A stretch of DNA of 64,000 nt, from the NCBI RefSeq assembly GCF_900083545.1, contig NZ_LT559262.1, forward strand, positions 1-64,000. Direction: 5' to 3'. The notes below the pieces were generated by a model that saw only the letters and a program-made list of their open reading frames with translations, made no database searches and was not told where the DNA came from. Source of the stretch: Alistipes provencensis. GTDB lineage: Bacteria > Bacteroidota > Bacteroidia > Bacteroidales > Rikenellaceae. A program made the translations under genes and the position numbers. Below, in pieces: positions 54,478 to 62,791 of the stretch; within the stretch, counting starts at the first letter, position 1, and each line of letters begins with the position of its first letter.

Positions 54478-55854
54478 CTATTGTTTTATAATTCGCAACG
54501 AATTGGGGTACATGTTGTTGACCCGCGCACCGATCCGCTTGGCGAATCCGAGCGCACGGCCCCGCGAGCAGACGAGGTTCATCCCCTCGGCCAGCCCTGC
54601 AGCGGCGATGTCCTGTTTGCGCAGGAAGCGCAGCGCCTCCTCGCCGTCCAGCTCCGCGACGGGCACCGCCCTGCGGTTCAAGCCGTCGAAGAACGCCAGC
54701 GCAGGATCGGGCTTCAGCGTCCCCTTGAACACCTGCCCCATCGCCACGCCCGAGTAAATGACGGGCAGCGCCTCGGACAAGGCCCGGATGGCATCGGACT
54801 GCGCGGCATACCACGCATAGAGCGTATCGGCGACCTGCGCGAAACACATCCGGTCCGGCTCCCGGACCCAGCGGGCCAGTTCACCGACGCCCTTGCGGTC
54901 GACAGCCGCAAATACCGTGCGCCGCGCCCTCGGTGTGCGCACGCGGCCTCCGGCGTCGAACGACTTGCGGGCCACGGCGGCGAAGAACCCCTCGCCGCAG
55001 GCTCTGTGGGGATAGAACCGGAACGTCCGGAACGCCCCGACACGGCCGCAGACGATGCCCCACGCATCCTCCACGGGTATTTCATCCGATTCGGCGACTT
55101 CGTCGCCGGCCCACGCGAGCATCCTTTCGAGCGAACCTTCGTCCTCGTCGCGGTTGAACGTACAGGTGCTGTAAACGAGCGTTCCGCCCGGTTTCAGGGC
55201 CCGCCACGCCTCGCGCAGGATATCGTCCTGACGCGCCGCGCACAGTTTCACATTCCCCTCGCTCCACGCGCCGCGGGCCTCGTCGTCCTTGCGGAACATC
55301 CCCTCGCCGGAGCAGGGGGCGTCCACGGCCACGATGTCGAACCACGCCTCGAAATCGCCCAGCAAACGCGCTTCGCACGTCGTGACGGCCACATTGCCCG
55401 TGCCCCACTTGCGCACGTTGTCCGCAAGCACCGCGGCACGGCGGCGGTCGATCTCGTTGGCGACGACCAGTCCGCCGGGTCCCGCCAGCGAAGCATAGAG
55501 CGTCGTCTTGCCGCCCGGAGCCGCACACAGGTCGAGGATGCGGGCCCCTTCGGCCCCGGCATCCGCCAGCAGGTGTCCCACGAACTGCGACGAAGCCTCC
55601 TGCACATAGTAGGCCCCGGCGTGGAAGTCGGGGTCGAACGTAAAGGCCGGACGCGCGGCGAGATAACGCCCGTCGCGGCACCACGGCACCTGTCCGGCGA
55701 TCTCCAGCGCGGGCAGCGCATCGGCGGCCGCCTTCGCGGGGTTGATCCGCACCGATACCGGCGGCACCCCGTCCAACGCGGCGCAGAGGGCGCGGCCCTC
55801 GGCTTCCCCCAAGTCACGCAGGACCCGTTCGACGAATTTCGCGGGCAGCGTCAT
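54478..55854 (-). CDS. NOL1/NOP2/Sun-family RNA m5C methyltransferase
   Basis: A 458-residue methyltransferase related to RsmF/RsmB. The Rossmann domain has ILDLCAAPGGKTT (SAM motif I) and VAVDAPCSGEGMFRK with the motif IV cysteine. VYSTCTFNRDEDEG carries the motif VI cysteine; the two cysteines are characteristic of the family. The C-terminal ~170 residues resemble the RsmF-type PUA-like extension. The target is probably 16S rRNA (cytosine 1407 in E. coli RsmF), but I leave the symbol blank. It is separated from the dNK gene by 2 bp. Confidence 0.92.
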   Translation of the reverse strand: MTLPAKFVERVLRDLGEAEGRALCAALDGVPPVSVRINPAKAAADALPALEIAGQVPWCRDGRYLAARPAFTFDPDFHAGAYYVQEASSQFVGHLLADAGAEGARILDLCAAPGGKTTLYASLAGPGGLVVANEIDRRRAAVLADNVRKWGTGNVAVTTCEARLLGDFEAWFDIVAVDAPCSGEGMFRKDDEARGAWSEGNVKLCAARQDDILREAWRALKPGGTLVYSTCTFNRDEDEGSLERMLAWAGDEVAESDEIPVEDAWGIVCGRVGAFRTFRFYPHRACGEGFFAAVARKSFDAGGRVRTPRARRTVFAAVDRKGVGELARWVREPDRMCFAQVADTLYAWYAAQSDAIRALSEALPVIYSGVAMGQVFKGTLKPDPALAFFDGLNRRAVPVAELDGEEALRFLRKQDIAAAGLAEGMNLVCSRGRALGFAKRIGARVNNMYPNSLRIIKQ

Positions 55855-55856
55855 CC

Positions 55857-56474
55857 TCAGCGTTTCTTGGCTTTGATCGCATCCAGCCGCGCGCAGATTT
55901 TCTCCAGCACGGTCGGGTCAGACACGAAATCCTCGTGATCCTTGTCGACGACGAGCACTTCGCCTCCGTAAAGGTTCTCGATCCAGTTATTGTATTTGTC
56001 GTTCAGGCGCTTGAGGTACAGTTCGTCGATATTCATCTCGTACTCGCGGCCGCGCTTGCGGATTTGCGAGATGAGCGTCGGAACGCTCGCCTTGAGGTAG
56101 ATCAGCAGGTCGGGCTTGGGGATGAGCGTGGTCACCAACCGGAAAATCTTCATGTAGGTCTCGATGTCGCGCGTAGCCATCAGCCCCATTTCGTGGAGGT
56201 TGTCGGCGAAGATGTGCGCATCCTCGTAGATCGTACGGTCCTGAAAAATCACACCCGAACGGCAGTCGGCCAGCATGTCCATCGTCTGCTGGATGCGGCT
56301 CCCGAGAAACGAAATCTGGAGGTTGAACGCCCAGCGGTTCATGTCCTCGTAGAAATCGCCGATGTAGGGATTGTCACACTCCTCGAGGTAGCACTTGGCG
56401 TCGTAGCGCTTCGTAAGGATCTGGGTCAGCGTGGTTTTCCCGCTCCCGATGTTTCCGGCTATGGCTATGTACAT
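55857..56474 (-). CDS. deoxynucleoside kinase
   Basis: A 205-residue kinase of the deoxyadenosine/deoxycytidine kinase family. It has the P-loop AIAGNIGSGKTT, then LEECDNPYIGDFYEDMNRWAFNLQI, DRTIYEDAHIF (the DR(S/T)-type Asp-Arg pair) and IRKRGREYE (lid). It phosphorylates salvaged deoxynucleosides. It lies 18 bp after the GH3 gene and 2 bp before the NSUN gene, so it is in the trkA operon. Confidence 0.94.
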   Translation of the reverse strand: MYIAIAGNIGSGKTTLTQILTKRYDAKCYLEECDNPYIGDFYEDMNRWAFNLQISFLGSRIQQTMDMLADCRSGVIFQDRTIYEDAHIFADNLHEMGLMATRDIETYMKIFRLVTTLIPKPDLLIYLKASVPTLISQIRKRGREYEMNIDELYLKRLNDKYNNWIENLYGGEVLVVDKDHEDFVSDPTVLEKICARLDAIKAKKR

Positions 56475-56492
56475 AGTAGTATAGGTATTTGT

Positions 56493-57977
56493 TTATTTCT
56501 CCACTCCGGCCGGCTCCGCACGAAAAGCCGGCAGTTCGTCAGCCACACGGCGGTCGTTCACCAGCCGCGGAACCTTGTTCTTACCCCGCGCGCGCATCCA
56601 CGCGAGGAACGTCCCGCGCTCCACGACCGTCAAACGCTGCCGCTCGAGCGTGGTGCGGCGTTTGGCGTCGTAGTCCGAATTGACGGCCCGCAGCTCCTCG
56701 TCCAGCACCCCGGCGAAATGCTCGCGGCTGTCGGGTTCCCGTTCAAACTCCACGATCCATTCGTGGGCTCCGCGTTCGCGCAGCGACATGTAGCACGGCG
56801 CAACGCTGTATTCGCTCACCACGGCCCCCGTCTTGCGGCAGGCCGCGAGCAGGGCGTGTTCGGCGTTGTCGACGATCAGCTCCTCGCCGAAGACGTTGAT
56901 ATACTGCCGCGTGCGGCCCGCAAAGCGGATGCGGTAGGGATTCGTCGAGGTGAACTCCACCGTATCGCCGATCTCGTAGCGCCACAGGCCGTTGTTCGAC
57001 GTGATGAGCACGGCGTAGACCTTTCCGCACTCCACGCCCTCCAGCGGCACGACCTGCGTCCCGTTGCGGAACTCGAAGAAAGTGCCGTAGTCGAGCATCA
57101 GCAGCATGTCGCTGCGCGCGGGGTCGTCGGCCATGGCGAAAAAGCCCTCCGAAGCGTTGTAGGTCTCCATGTATTTCATCCGCTCCGAGGGGATCAGCTC
57201 CTCGAACGTCGTCCGGTAGGGCGCGAACTCCACGCCTCCGTGGGCGAACATCTCCAAATCGGGCCACACCTCCAGCAGGTTCTGTTTGCCCGTATATTCC
57301 AGAACGCGGCGCATCATCGCCAGATTCCACGACGGAACGCCCGCAAAGGCCGTGATCCGTTCGCCGACACATTCGCGGCAGATCGCCTCGACCTTCTCAT
57401 CGAAATCCGGAATGATCGCCGTCTCGGTCCGCGGGGCCCGGAACCAGCCGCTCCAGAAGGTCGTCTCGTGGATCAGCAGCGCCGAGAGGTCGCCCACCAG
57501 ATTGCGCCCCTCGCGGCGGCACGAGCCGCCCAGCGTCAGGGTCTTGCCCTCGAAAACCCGCGACTTGGGGTAGTTGGACGAAAAAACCGTCGCCACGTCG
57601 CGCATGCCCAGCGTATGGTTCCACCACAGCGACTCCATCGTCACGGGGATATATTTGCTCCGGTCCGAGGTAGTGCCCGACGAGCGCGCGAACAACGACA
57701 CCCGGCCCGGGTAGGTGACGCTCCGCACCCCCTCCATCATCCGTTCGATGTAGGGTTTGAAAGTCTCGTAGTCGAACGTCTCGACCTGCGACTGGAACTG
57801 CTCGACCGAGCGGATGTGCCGCAGGTCGTAGCGGTCGCCGAACTCCGTGAGCCGCCCCCGGCGCAGCAGCCGGCGGAACATCCGTTCCTGTGTTTCGACG
57901 GGACGGCGGCGGAAGCGGTCGATCGACCGTTCGCGCTGCGAGAACCACGCCCTGAGGATTATACTGCGGAAAGACAC
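56493..57977 (-). CDS. GH3-family acyl-adenylating protein
   Basis: A 494-residue protein of the GH3 auxin-responsive family, part of the firefly-luciferase/ANL superfamily. It has SLFARSSGTTSDRSKYIPVT (the adenylate-forming Ser/Thr-rich loop), AGVPSWNLAMM, ETYNASEGFFA (acyl-adenylate motif), and YEIGDTVEFTSTNPYRIRFAGRTRQYINVFGEEL. The start is a GTG at 57977, 5 bp after the trkA stop. Plant members join amino acids to acyl acids; the bacterial substrates are unknown. The operon context does not indicate one. Confidence 0.92.
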   Translation of the reverse strand: MSFRSIILRAWFSQRERSIDRFRRRPVETQERMFRRLLRRGRLTEFGDRYDLRHIRSVEQFQSQVETFDYETFKPYIERMMEGVRSVTYPGRVSLFARSSGTTSDRSKYIPVTMESLWWNHTLGMRDVATVFSSNYPKSRVFEGKTLTLGGSCRREGRNLVGDLSALLIHETTFWSGWFRAPRTETAIIPDFDEKVEAICRECVGERITAFAGVPSWNLAMMRRVLEYTGKQNLLEVWPDLEMFAHGGVEFAPYRTTFEELIPSERMKYMETYNASEGFFAMADDPARSDMLLMLDYGTFFEFRNGTQVVPLEGVECGKVYAVLITSNNGLWRYEIGDTVEFTSTNPYRIRFAGRTRQYINVFGEELIVDNAEHALLAACRKTGAVVSEYSVAPCYMSLRERGAHEWIVEFEREPDSREHFAGVLDEELRAVNSDYDAKRRTTLERQRLTVVERGTFLAWMRARGKNKVPRLVNDRRVADELPAFRAEPAGVEK

Positions 57978-57982
57978 GTTGC

Positions 57983-59320
57983 TTAATTAAAGTAATAACC
58001 GACCTTCCCCACAGCCCCGGGCATGGCGAAGACCACCACCCGGTCGTAGGGATTTATCTCCATGTTGTCCACCGCGATGAAGACCTTGTCGCCGCGGACG
58101 ATGCCCCCGATGATCGTGTCCTCGGGCAGCCCGAGGTCCTTGATCCGGGCCTTCGTGGCCGGAGAGTTGGGTTTGACGATGAACTCCAGCACCTCGGCGT
58201 CGCTCCCCGTAAGGCATTTGATCGCCTGCACGTCGGTCGACATCGTGAAGCGGAAGATGTTCGACGCCGTCACCAGCTTCTTGTTGATGATCGTGTCGAT
58301 GCCGATCGACTCGGCGAGGTTGATGTAGTTCATGTTCTCGACCTCCGCGATGACCTTCTTGACCCCCATGCGCTTGGCGAGCATCGCCGCAAGGATGTTG
58401 GTCTCGCTGCGGCCCGTGACCGCCACGAAAGCGTCCATGTTCGCAAGGCCCTCCTCCATCATGGTATCCGTATTGCGGCCGTCCTCGTTGATTATAAGCG
58501 TCTTGTCCAGCATCTCGGCCAGCCGGTAGGCCTTGTCGGCATTGTAGTCGACCAGTTTGATGTTCACCTCGTCCTGCAGCTCCGTGGCGATGCGGATGCC
58601 GATGCGCGAACCGCCGAGAATCATCATGTTCTTGATCTCGATGTTCGACTGTCCCGAGAACTCCATCACCTCCCTGACGGCATCCTGCCGGGCGATGACG
58701 TAGACCATGTCGCCCTCCATGAACTGCTCGCCCTCGCGGGGGATGATCGTCTGCCCGCCGCGCGTGATGGCCACCGTGCGGTAGCTCAGCGGCGTTTCGT
58801 CGGCGAAACCCGTAAGCACCTGCCCCACCAGCGGCGAGGCCGGTTCGAGGCGGAAGACCACCAGCGAGAGCTTGCCGCTCGAGAAATCGACGTATTCCGT
58901 GGTCGAGGTGTGTCCCAGCAGGTTGATGACCTCGCGGGCCGCGACCTTCTCGGGATAGAACAGGTAGTCGATGCCCATGTCGATGAACATCTCCTTGTTG
59001 TTGGGTTCGAGGTATTCGTTGTTGTCGATGCGGGCGATGGATTTCTTGGCCCCGAGCTTCTTGGCCAGCATCGCCGCCACGACGTTGGCGTTCTCCTCGT
59101 GGTTGACGGCGATGAACAGGTCACATTTGCGCACCGCGGCCTTGCGCAGCACGGCGAAGATCGTCGAATCGCCCTCGACGGTGATCACGTCGGCCAGACT
59201 GCTCACTTCCGAAAGCAGTTTCTGGTCGCCGTCGATGACGGTGATGTCGTGGCCGTTGCCGCTGAGCATCCGCGCCAGATGGCTGCCCATCTCGCCCGCG
59301 CCCGCTATCACGATTTTCAT
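57983..59320 (-). CDS. trkA: Trk potassium transport regulatory protein TrkA
   Basis: A 445-residue peripheral protein with two RCK units: IVIAGAGEMGSHLARML (NAD-binding glycine motif) then a TrkA_C domain at about 140-220. A second Rossmann domain NMMILGGSRIGIRIATEL is followed by a second TrkA_C. It gates Trk/Ktr K+ uptake according to bound nucleotide. The start at 59320 (MKIVIAGAGE) is used; the earlier TTG at 59386 would add non-homologous residues. The TrkH channel gene is not adjacent. It heads an operon of five genes. Confidence 0.95.
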   Translation of the reverse strand: MKIVIAGAGEMGSHLARMLSGNGHDITVIDGDQKLLSEVSSLADVITVEGDSTIFAVLRKAAVRKCDLFIAVNHEENANVVAAMLAKKLGAKKSIARIDNNEYLEPNNKEMFIDMGIDYLFYPEKVAAREVINLLGHTSTTEYVDFSSGKLSLVVFRLEPASPLVGQVLTGFADETPLSYRTVAITRGGQTIIPREGEQFMEGDMVYVIARQDAVREVMEFSGQSNIEIKNMMILGGSRIGIRIATELQDEVNIKLVDYNADKAYRLAEMLDKTLIINEDGRNTDTMMEEGLANMDAFVAVTGRSETNILAAMLAKRMGVKKVIAEVENMNYINLAESIGIDTIINKKLVTASNIFRFTMSTDVQAIKCLTGSDAEVLEFIVKPNSPATKARIKDLGLPEDTIIGGIVRGDKVFIAVDNMEINPYDRVVVFAMPGAVGKVGYYFN

Positions 59321-59379
59321 AGGTACAACATTATTGGTTTGCGCGCCGTACACCCGGTTCGGAATGTTCGGGCAACATT

Positions 59380-59427
59380 TTTGCAATTTATCTTACAAAT
59401 GTATACATTTGTCCCCGAAACCCCAAA
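59380..59427. promoter_or_regulatory. palindromic divergent promoter of trkA operon and Cys-rich gene
   Basis: Two back-to-back Bacteroidetes promoters share an 18-bp perfect palindrome, ACAAATGTATACATTTGT (59395-59412). Plus: TTTG (59380-59383), N20, TACATTTG (59404-59411). Minus: TTTG (59427-59424), N20, TACATTTG (59403-59396). Both spacers are exactly 20 bp. Confidence 0.85.
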
Positions 59428-59453
59428 TTTCGGACACTAAAAAACAGAATCCC

Positions 59454-59720
59454 ATGCCAACCTGGTTAATCGTCATACTGTGTGCCGTCGCGGCCGTCGG
59501 GCTGTTCGTCGTCGGCATGTCGCTGACCCTGATGATCAAGGGCCACCACATCGACTCCGAGATATCGACCAACAAGAACATGCAGCGGCTGGGCATCAAA
59601 TGCGCCGTGCACGAGACCCGCGAGGCGGACGGCAGCGCCGACTGCTCCGACGGCCAGCCCGCAGGCTGCTCGGGCAACTGTGGAGCGTGCGACATCGAAG
59701 CCCATGGGGCGGAGAAATAA
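59454..59720 (+). CDS. small membrane protein with Cys-rich tail
   Basis: An 88-residue protein with one transmembrane helix (about 4-26: LIVILCAVAAVGLFVVGMSLTL) and a soluble tail. The tail contains cysteines in IKCAVHE and ADCSDGQPAGCSGNCGACDIE, suited to binding iron-sulfur or soft metal. Not a family I can name with certainty; Bacteroidetes genomes hold similar short Cys-rich membrane proteins. The ATG at 59454 follows the promoter closely; the longer upstream frame runs antisense through trkA. It is a monocistronic gene with its own terminator. Confidence 0.75.
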   Translation: MPTWLIVILCAVAAVGLFVVGMSLTLMIKGHHIDSEISTNKNMQRLGIKCAVHETREADGSADCSDGQPAGCSGNCGACDIEAHGAEK

Positions 59721-59739
59721 CGCCCGGTCAAAAACAGGA

Positions 59740-59768
59740 GAGGAGCCACGACGGGCTCCTCTTTTTTT
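59740..59768. terminator. terminator of Cys-rich gene
   Basis: Stem GAGGAGCC/GGGCTCCTC followed by TTTTTTT. The stop codon of the converging cysQ lies at its right edge. Confidence 0.9.
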
Positions 59769-60612
59769 ACAGCTTGCAGAATTTCGAGCGGCAGACGAAC
59801 CACGGATTGCGGAGGTCCGACTCGTTGTAGAGCAGCTCCCCGCCGCCGGGCAGCGTGCGCGTGCTTCCGCCGGCCTCGGAGAGGATCAGCTCCCCCGCCG
59901 CGGTGTCCCACTCGTAGGTGTGCGTCGTGCGGACGTAGTAATCGACCCGGCCCTCGGCCAGCAGGCAGAATTTGTAGGAACTACCCTGCTCCACGACCTC
60001 CAGATCGGGATGCGTTTCGCGCAGGCGGGCGATGTGCTCGTGGGTCTCGGGGGTCTGGTGCGAACGCGACACGGCCACGACGGGGTGTTCGCGGTTCGCC
60101 TCCGAAGCGAGCGGCAGGGCCGTCCAGCCCTGCACGATATCGTCGTAGGTGTAGGATGCGGCAGCGTCGGGGGCGATGTGTTCCTTGAGGAAAGCGCCTC
60201 CGCCGCGCCCCGCGACGTACATCTTTTCGAAATAGGGTACATAAATAACCGCCCCCATGCAGACGTTGTTCTCCATCAGGGCGATGTTCACCGTAAATTC
60301 GTTGTTGCCTTTGATAAATTCGACCGTGCCGTCCAGCGGATCGACCAGCCAGTAAAGCTCCCAGTTGCGGCGCTCCTCGTAGCGCATCTCCCGACCCTCC
60401 TCCGAAAGGATCGGGATGCGTGTGATGCCGAGGTATTCGCGGATGGTCCTGTGGGCCACACGGTCGGCCGCCGTGATGGGGGATTTGTCTTCCTTGAGGC
60501 TTATATCGTAATCGTCGAGGTTCTTGTATACGTTCATTATCGAAGCTCCGGCACGGACCGCTGCGTTGAATAAAGGCGGCAGCAGATACATTCTCACCTT
60601 GTCGTTAATCAT
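59767..60612 (-). CDS. cysQ: 3'(2'),5'-bisphosphate nucleotidase CysQ
   Basis: About 281 residues from the ATG at 60612; the alternative ATG at 60651 would lie at or before the likely transcription start. It is an inositol-monophosphatase-fold, Mg2+-dependent phosphatase with ILSEEG, LVDPLDGTVEF (DPxDGT) and YEWDTAAGELIL (WDxAAG). It hydrolyses PAP to AMP and recycles the sulfate-assimilation by-product; sulfur genes are not adjacent here. It follows the membrane/receiver gene pair by 84 bp on the same strand, with a TACCTTTA box in between. Confidence 0.92.
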   Translation of the reverse strand: MINDKVRMYLLPPLFNAAVRAGASIMNVYKNLDDYDISLKEDKSPITAADRVAHRTIREYLGITRIPILSEEGREMRYEERRNWELYWLVDPLDGTVEFIKGNNEFTVNIALMENNVCMGAVIYVPYFEKMYVAGRGGGAFLKEHIAPDAAASYTYDDIVQGWTALPLASEANREHPVVAVSRSHQTPETHEHIARLRETHPDLEVVEQGSSYKFCLLAEGRVDYYVRTTHTYEWDTAAGELILSEAGGSTRTLPGGGELLYNESDLRNPWFVCRSKFCKL

Positions 60613-60652
60613 TGTAACTCTTATTTTGGGGTCGGATACTTTTATTGCCATG

Positions 60653-60660
60653 GTAAAGGT
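60653..60660 (-). promoter_or_regulatory. -7 box of cysQ
   Basis: Minus-strand TACCTTTA, 41 bp before the ATG at 60612. Transcription from it would start near 60647, inside or past the alternative ATG at 60651, which supports the later start. Confidence 0.5.
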
Positions 60661-60696
60661 AACAAGAATTTATGATATGGTGAAATATTTCGGTTT

Positions 60697-61173
60697 CTAA
60701 TAGTAACGGAAATTGCGCCGCCTTGGTATGAAACGTCGAAGCGCCGGCCACAGGGTTCCGGACCCGGCCCGGGAGGCGCATGCGGCGGCCGCCCAGACCA
60801 GCGCAACGGTCACGGAGGCGGCCGCGGCGGTCCACCACCGGGCGCGGTCCAGCAGCCAGCGGTCGAGGCCGTACTCCGAGACGATGCGCCGCAGGGGTTC
60901 GGTATCGAGCCCGTAGGTCACGCCCGTCAGTCCGGCGACGGTCTCGGCGAGCAGGCGACGCGCCCCGGCCCGGCGGATCATCGGGAAACGCGGCACGGAG
61001 TCCTCGCCCGAAAGCAAATACAACATCAGGATGCGCAGGTATCTGCTCCCCAGCACGGCATCGCGGCCGCTGCGGCGGCGGGCCCGGAGCTCCGAGGCGC
61101 ACAGCCCTGCGAGCAGTGCGGCCGTGGCGAGTGCCGCAAGCACCGTATAGGCGATCAGAAGTCGTTCGGTCAT
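60697..61173 (-). CDS. hypothetical two-helix membrane protein
   Basis: A 158-residue protein with an N-terminal helix (about 5-27: LIAYTVLAALATAALLAGL) and a second near 115-133, with Arg-rich cytosolic parts (ELRARRRSGRD, RRFIPRRRNFRYY). I recognise no family. It overlaps the degenerate receiver gene by 4 bp (ATGA), so the two products are made together and likely interact. Confidence 0.65.
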   Translation of the reverse strand: MTERLLIAYTVLAALATAALLAGLCASELRARRRSGRDAVLGSRYLRILMLYLLSGEDSVPRFPMIRRAGARRLLAETVAGLTGVTYGLDTEPLRRIVSEYGLDRWLLDRARWWTAAAASVTVALVWAAAACASRAGSGTLWPALRRFIPRRRNFRYY

Positions 61174-61544
61174 AACTGTCGGTTCAATTCGTTGTCGACC
61201 TTCGCCCGCAGCCGCTGCAGGTTCACGGGAAAGGTCAGGTACTGGTCGACGCCGCACTCCAGCAGGCTCAGCACCGGTTGTTCGGCCTGCTGCCATGCCA
61301 CGACATAGACCAGCGGCCGCCGCAGCCCCGGAGGGCGCAGGATGCGGACCACGTCGCGGCCCGAAAAGAAGAGCGACGTGCCCACGACGATCACCAGATC
61401 GAAAAGCATGCGCCGCGACAGACGCTCCATAGCGGCCACCCCCGACGCACAGCGCACGTCGGCCCGCATGCCGGTAAGCGACAGGCGGATCACGTCGCAC
61501 AGGAACTCCTCTTCGGATACGATCAATATTCGGTGCATGGACAT
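61170..61544 (-). CDS. degenerate receiver-domain protein
   Basis: A 124-residue protein (from ATG 61544; ATG 61538 also possible) with the shape of a single CheY-like receiver: HRILIVSEEEF, FDLVIVVGTSLF, LVYVVAW and GVDQYLTFPVN. The key residues are changed: the acidic pair is Ser-Glu, the phospho-acceptor position in DLVIVV is Val, and the Lys of the KP motif is Phe or Thr. It therefore probably does not accept phosphate and may act as a protein-interaction module. It is coupled to a membrane protein gene. Confidence 0.72.
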   Translation of the reverse strand: MSMHRILIVSEEEFLCDVIRLSLTGMRADVRCASGVAAMERLSRRMLFDLVIVVGTSLFFSGRDVVRILRPPGLRRPLVYVVAWQQAEQPVLSLLECGVDQYLTFPVNLQRLRAKVDNELNRQL

Positions 61545-61624
61545 CACGGCGGCTTTGCCGGCCGGGGATGCCGCGCCCAAAACCGTGCCAGAGCCCCGCA
61601 CGGACAAAAAAAGTTGCCGGACGG

Positions 61625-61655
61625 CTTGTTTATAAGATAAATATGCGTATATTTG
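61625..61655 (+). promoter_or_regulatory. rplU-rpmA promoter
   Basis: CTTG (61625-61628), 19-bp spacer, TATATTTG (61648-61655), 37 bp before the rplU start. Confidence 0.75.
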
Positions 61656-61692
61656 CACTCCGAATTTATGTTCACATACATAATCGAATTAA

Positions 61693-62004
61693 ATGTACGT
61701 TATAGTAGAGATTGCAGGTCAGCAATTTAAAGCTGAGAAAGGTCGGAAACTTTATGTCCACCGTCTTCAGGGCGAAGAAAATTCGTCCGTAAGTTTCGAC
61801 AAGGTCCTGCTCACAGACAACGACGGTCAGGTTAAAGTCGGTGCACCTGTAGTGAAAGGCGCCGCAGTGAAGTGCAAGATCCTCAAGCATCTGAAAGATG
61901 ACAAGGTTCTGGTGTTCAAAAAGAAACGTCGCACGGGCTACCAGAAGTGCAACGGGCATCGCCAGTACCTCACGCAGATTCTCGTCGAGGAGATCGTTGC
62001 ATAA
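61693..62004 (+). CDS. rplU: 50S ribosomal protein L21
   Basis: A 103-residue ribosomal protein with [22 protein letters not shown] at the start and [19 protein letters not shown] near the C-terminus. It binds 23S rRNA near L20. It forms the usual pair with rpmA (21-bp gap) and has its own promoter. Confidence 0.98.
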   Translation: MYVIVEIAGQQFKAEKGRKLYVHRLQGEENSSVSFDKVLLTDNDGQVKVGAPVVKGAAVKCKILKHLKDDKVLVFKKKRRTGYQKCNGHRQYLTQILVEEIVA

Positions 62005-62025
62005 CCCTTTAAAAACTGAATCAAC

Positions 62026-62286
62026 ATGGCACACAAGAAAGGTGTAGGTAGTTCGAAGAACGGCCGCGAGTCGGAAAGCAAGCGACTCGGCATCAAACTG
62101 TTCGGCGGTCAGTTCGCAAAGGCGGGCAACATCATCGTTCGTCAGCGCGGAACCGTGCACAACGCCGGTGAAAACGTAGGCATCGGCAAGGATCACACAC
62201 TCTTCGCCCTCGTGGACGGAACCGTGGAGTTCTGCAAGAAAGGCGGAGGCAAATCGTATGTGAGCGTATCTCCGCTCAGCGAGTAA
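62026..62286 (+). CDS. rpmA: 50S ribosomal protein L27
   Basis: An 86-residue protein starting [16 protein letters not shown], with [18 protein letters not shown] and the [14 protein letters not shown] core. The N-terminal tail reaches the peptidyl-transferase centre. There is no Firmicutes-like N-terminal extension that would need cleavage. It is followed by a strong terminator. Confidence 0.98.
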   Translation: MAHKKGVGSSKNGRESESKRLGIKLFGGQFAKAGNIIVRQRGTVHNAGENVGIGKDHTLFALVDGTVEFCKKGGGKSYVSVSPLSE

Positions 62287-62307
62287 GCTCCGGCGTCAAG
62301 AAGATAA

Positions 62308-62345
62308 GAAAACGGCTTCCCCGATGGGGAGGCCGTTTTCTTTTC
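62308..62345 (+). terminator. terminator of rplU-rpmA
   Basis: Stem GAAAACGGC(t)TCCCC/GGGGA(g)GCCGTTTTC followed by a T-rich end. Confidence 0.88.
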
Positions 62346-62379
62346 GGGTAACAGGCCCCCGGCGGGTCCTGCTCCGGAT

Positions 62380-62508
62380 AAAAAAGGGGCGGCGGACGAT
62401 ATTCCGCCGGAATGATCCCTGCATTGCCTCGCGCAGTCGCCGCAACGACGAAGCGGAATCCGCTGGAAGAGAATTCATCAGTGACGCCTAAATCACAGCC
62501 GCCGCCCC
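62380..62508 (-). ncRNA. candidate structured RNA ending in a T-run
   Basis: Minus strand: GGGGCGGCGG (62508-62499) pairs with CCGCCGCCCC (62395-62386), directly followed by TTTTTT (62385-62380). The ~100 nt enclosed contain ATTCC/GGAAT and GCGGA/TCCGC hairpins. This looks like a small RNA with a terminator-like closing stem. A weak promoter-like TTTC, N19, TATGTTCC lies upstream. No family identified; it might also be only a long terminator. Confidence 0.4.
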
Positions 62509-62624
62509 GGAACATAAACCGAAGCGGCGATCGGCGAAACCCGCACGGGGAGTCCCTCGATCGATGGCCGTAAGCGGCGCCGCTCCGAAATCCTGCTGCG
62601 CCGTTCCCCATTCCGTCAGAAACG

Positions 62625-62788
62625 AAAAAAGGCGCAGATGCAAACTTCCTTGATGCCGGCCTTAGGGAGCCGTGAACCGGAAAGTCGTCCCGCGCCCGTG
62701 TTTACCTTGCCACAAGGACAAGGCATAACACAGGACTGACAACGATCATACCCGGTTCAAACAACCTCCGAAGAGGCTCCCTAAGTTT
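62625..62788 (-). ncRNA. ssrS: 6S-like regulatory RNA
   Basis: A minus-strand RNA of about 160 nt. The ends pair: 5' GCAAACTT-AGGGAGCC with 3' GGCTCCCT-[14 nt]-AAGTTTGC (62790-62775 with 62671-62640). The next layer is an open region, then GAACCGG/CCGGTTC (62758-62674), then CCTTG/CAAGG in the terminal arm. TTTTTT at 62630-62625 would end it. The long rod with a closing stem, central bubble and single terminal arm is the design of 6S RNA, which binds housekeeping RNA polymerase. A search against 6S, 6S-Flavo and Bacteroidales-1 models would decide. Confidence 0.6.
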
Positions 62789-62791
62789 GCA

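Noticed and set aside
61672-62196. 174-codon minus-strand frame opposite rplU
   Set aside because: Ribosomal protein L21 on the plus strand is certain; the minus frame is its complement.
62380-62508. Hammerhead-ribozyme reading of the CTGATGA in the structured region
   Set aside because: CTGATGA occurs on the minus strand near 62480, but no GAAA core and no three-stem arrangement around it could be found.
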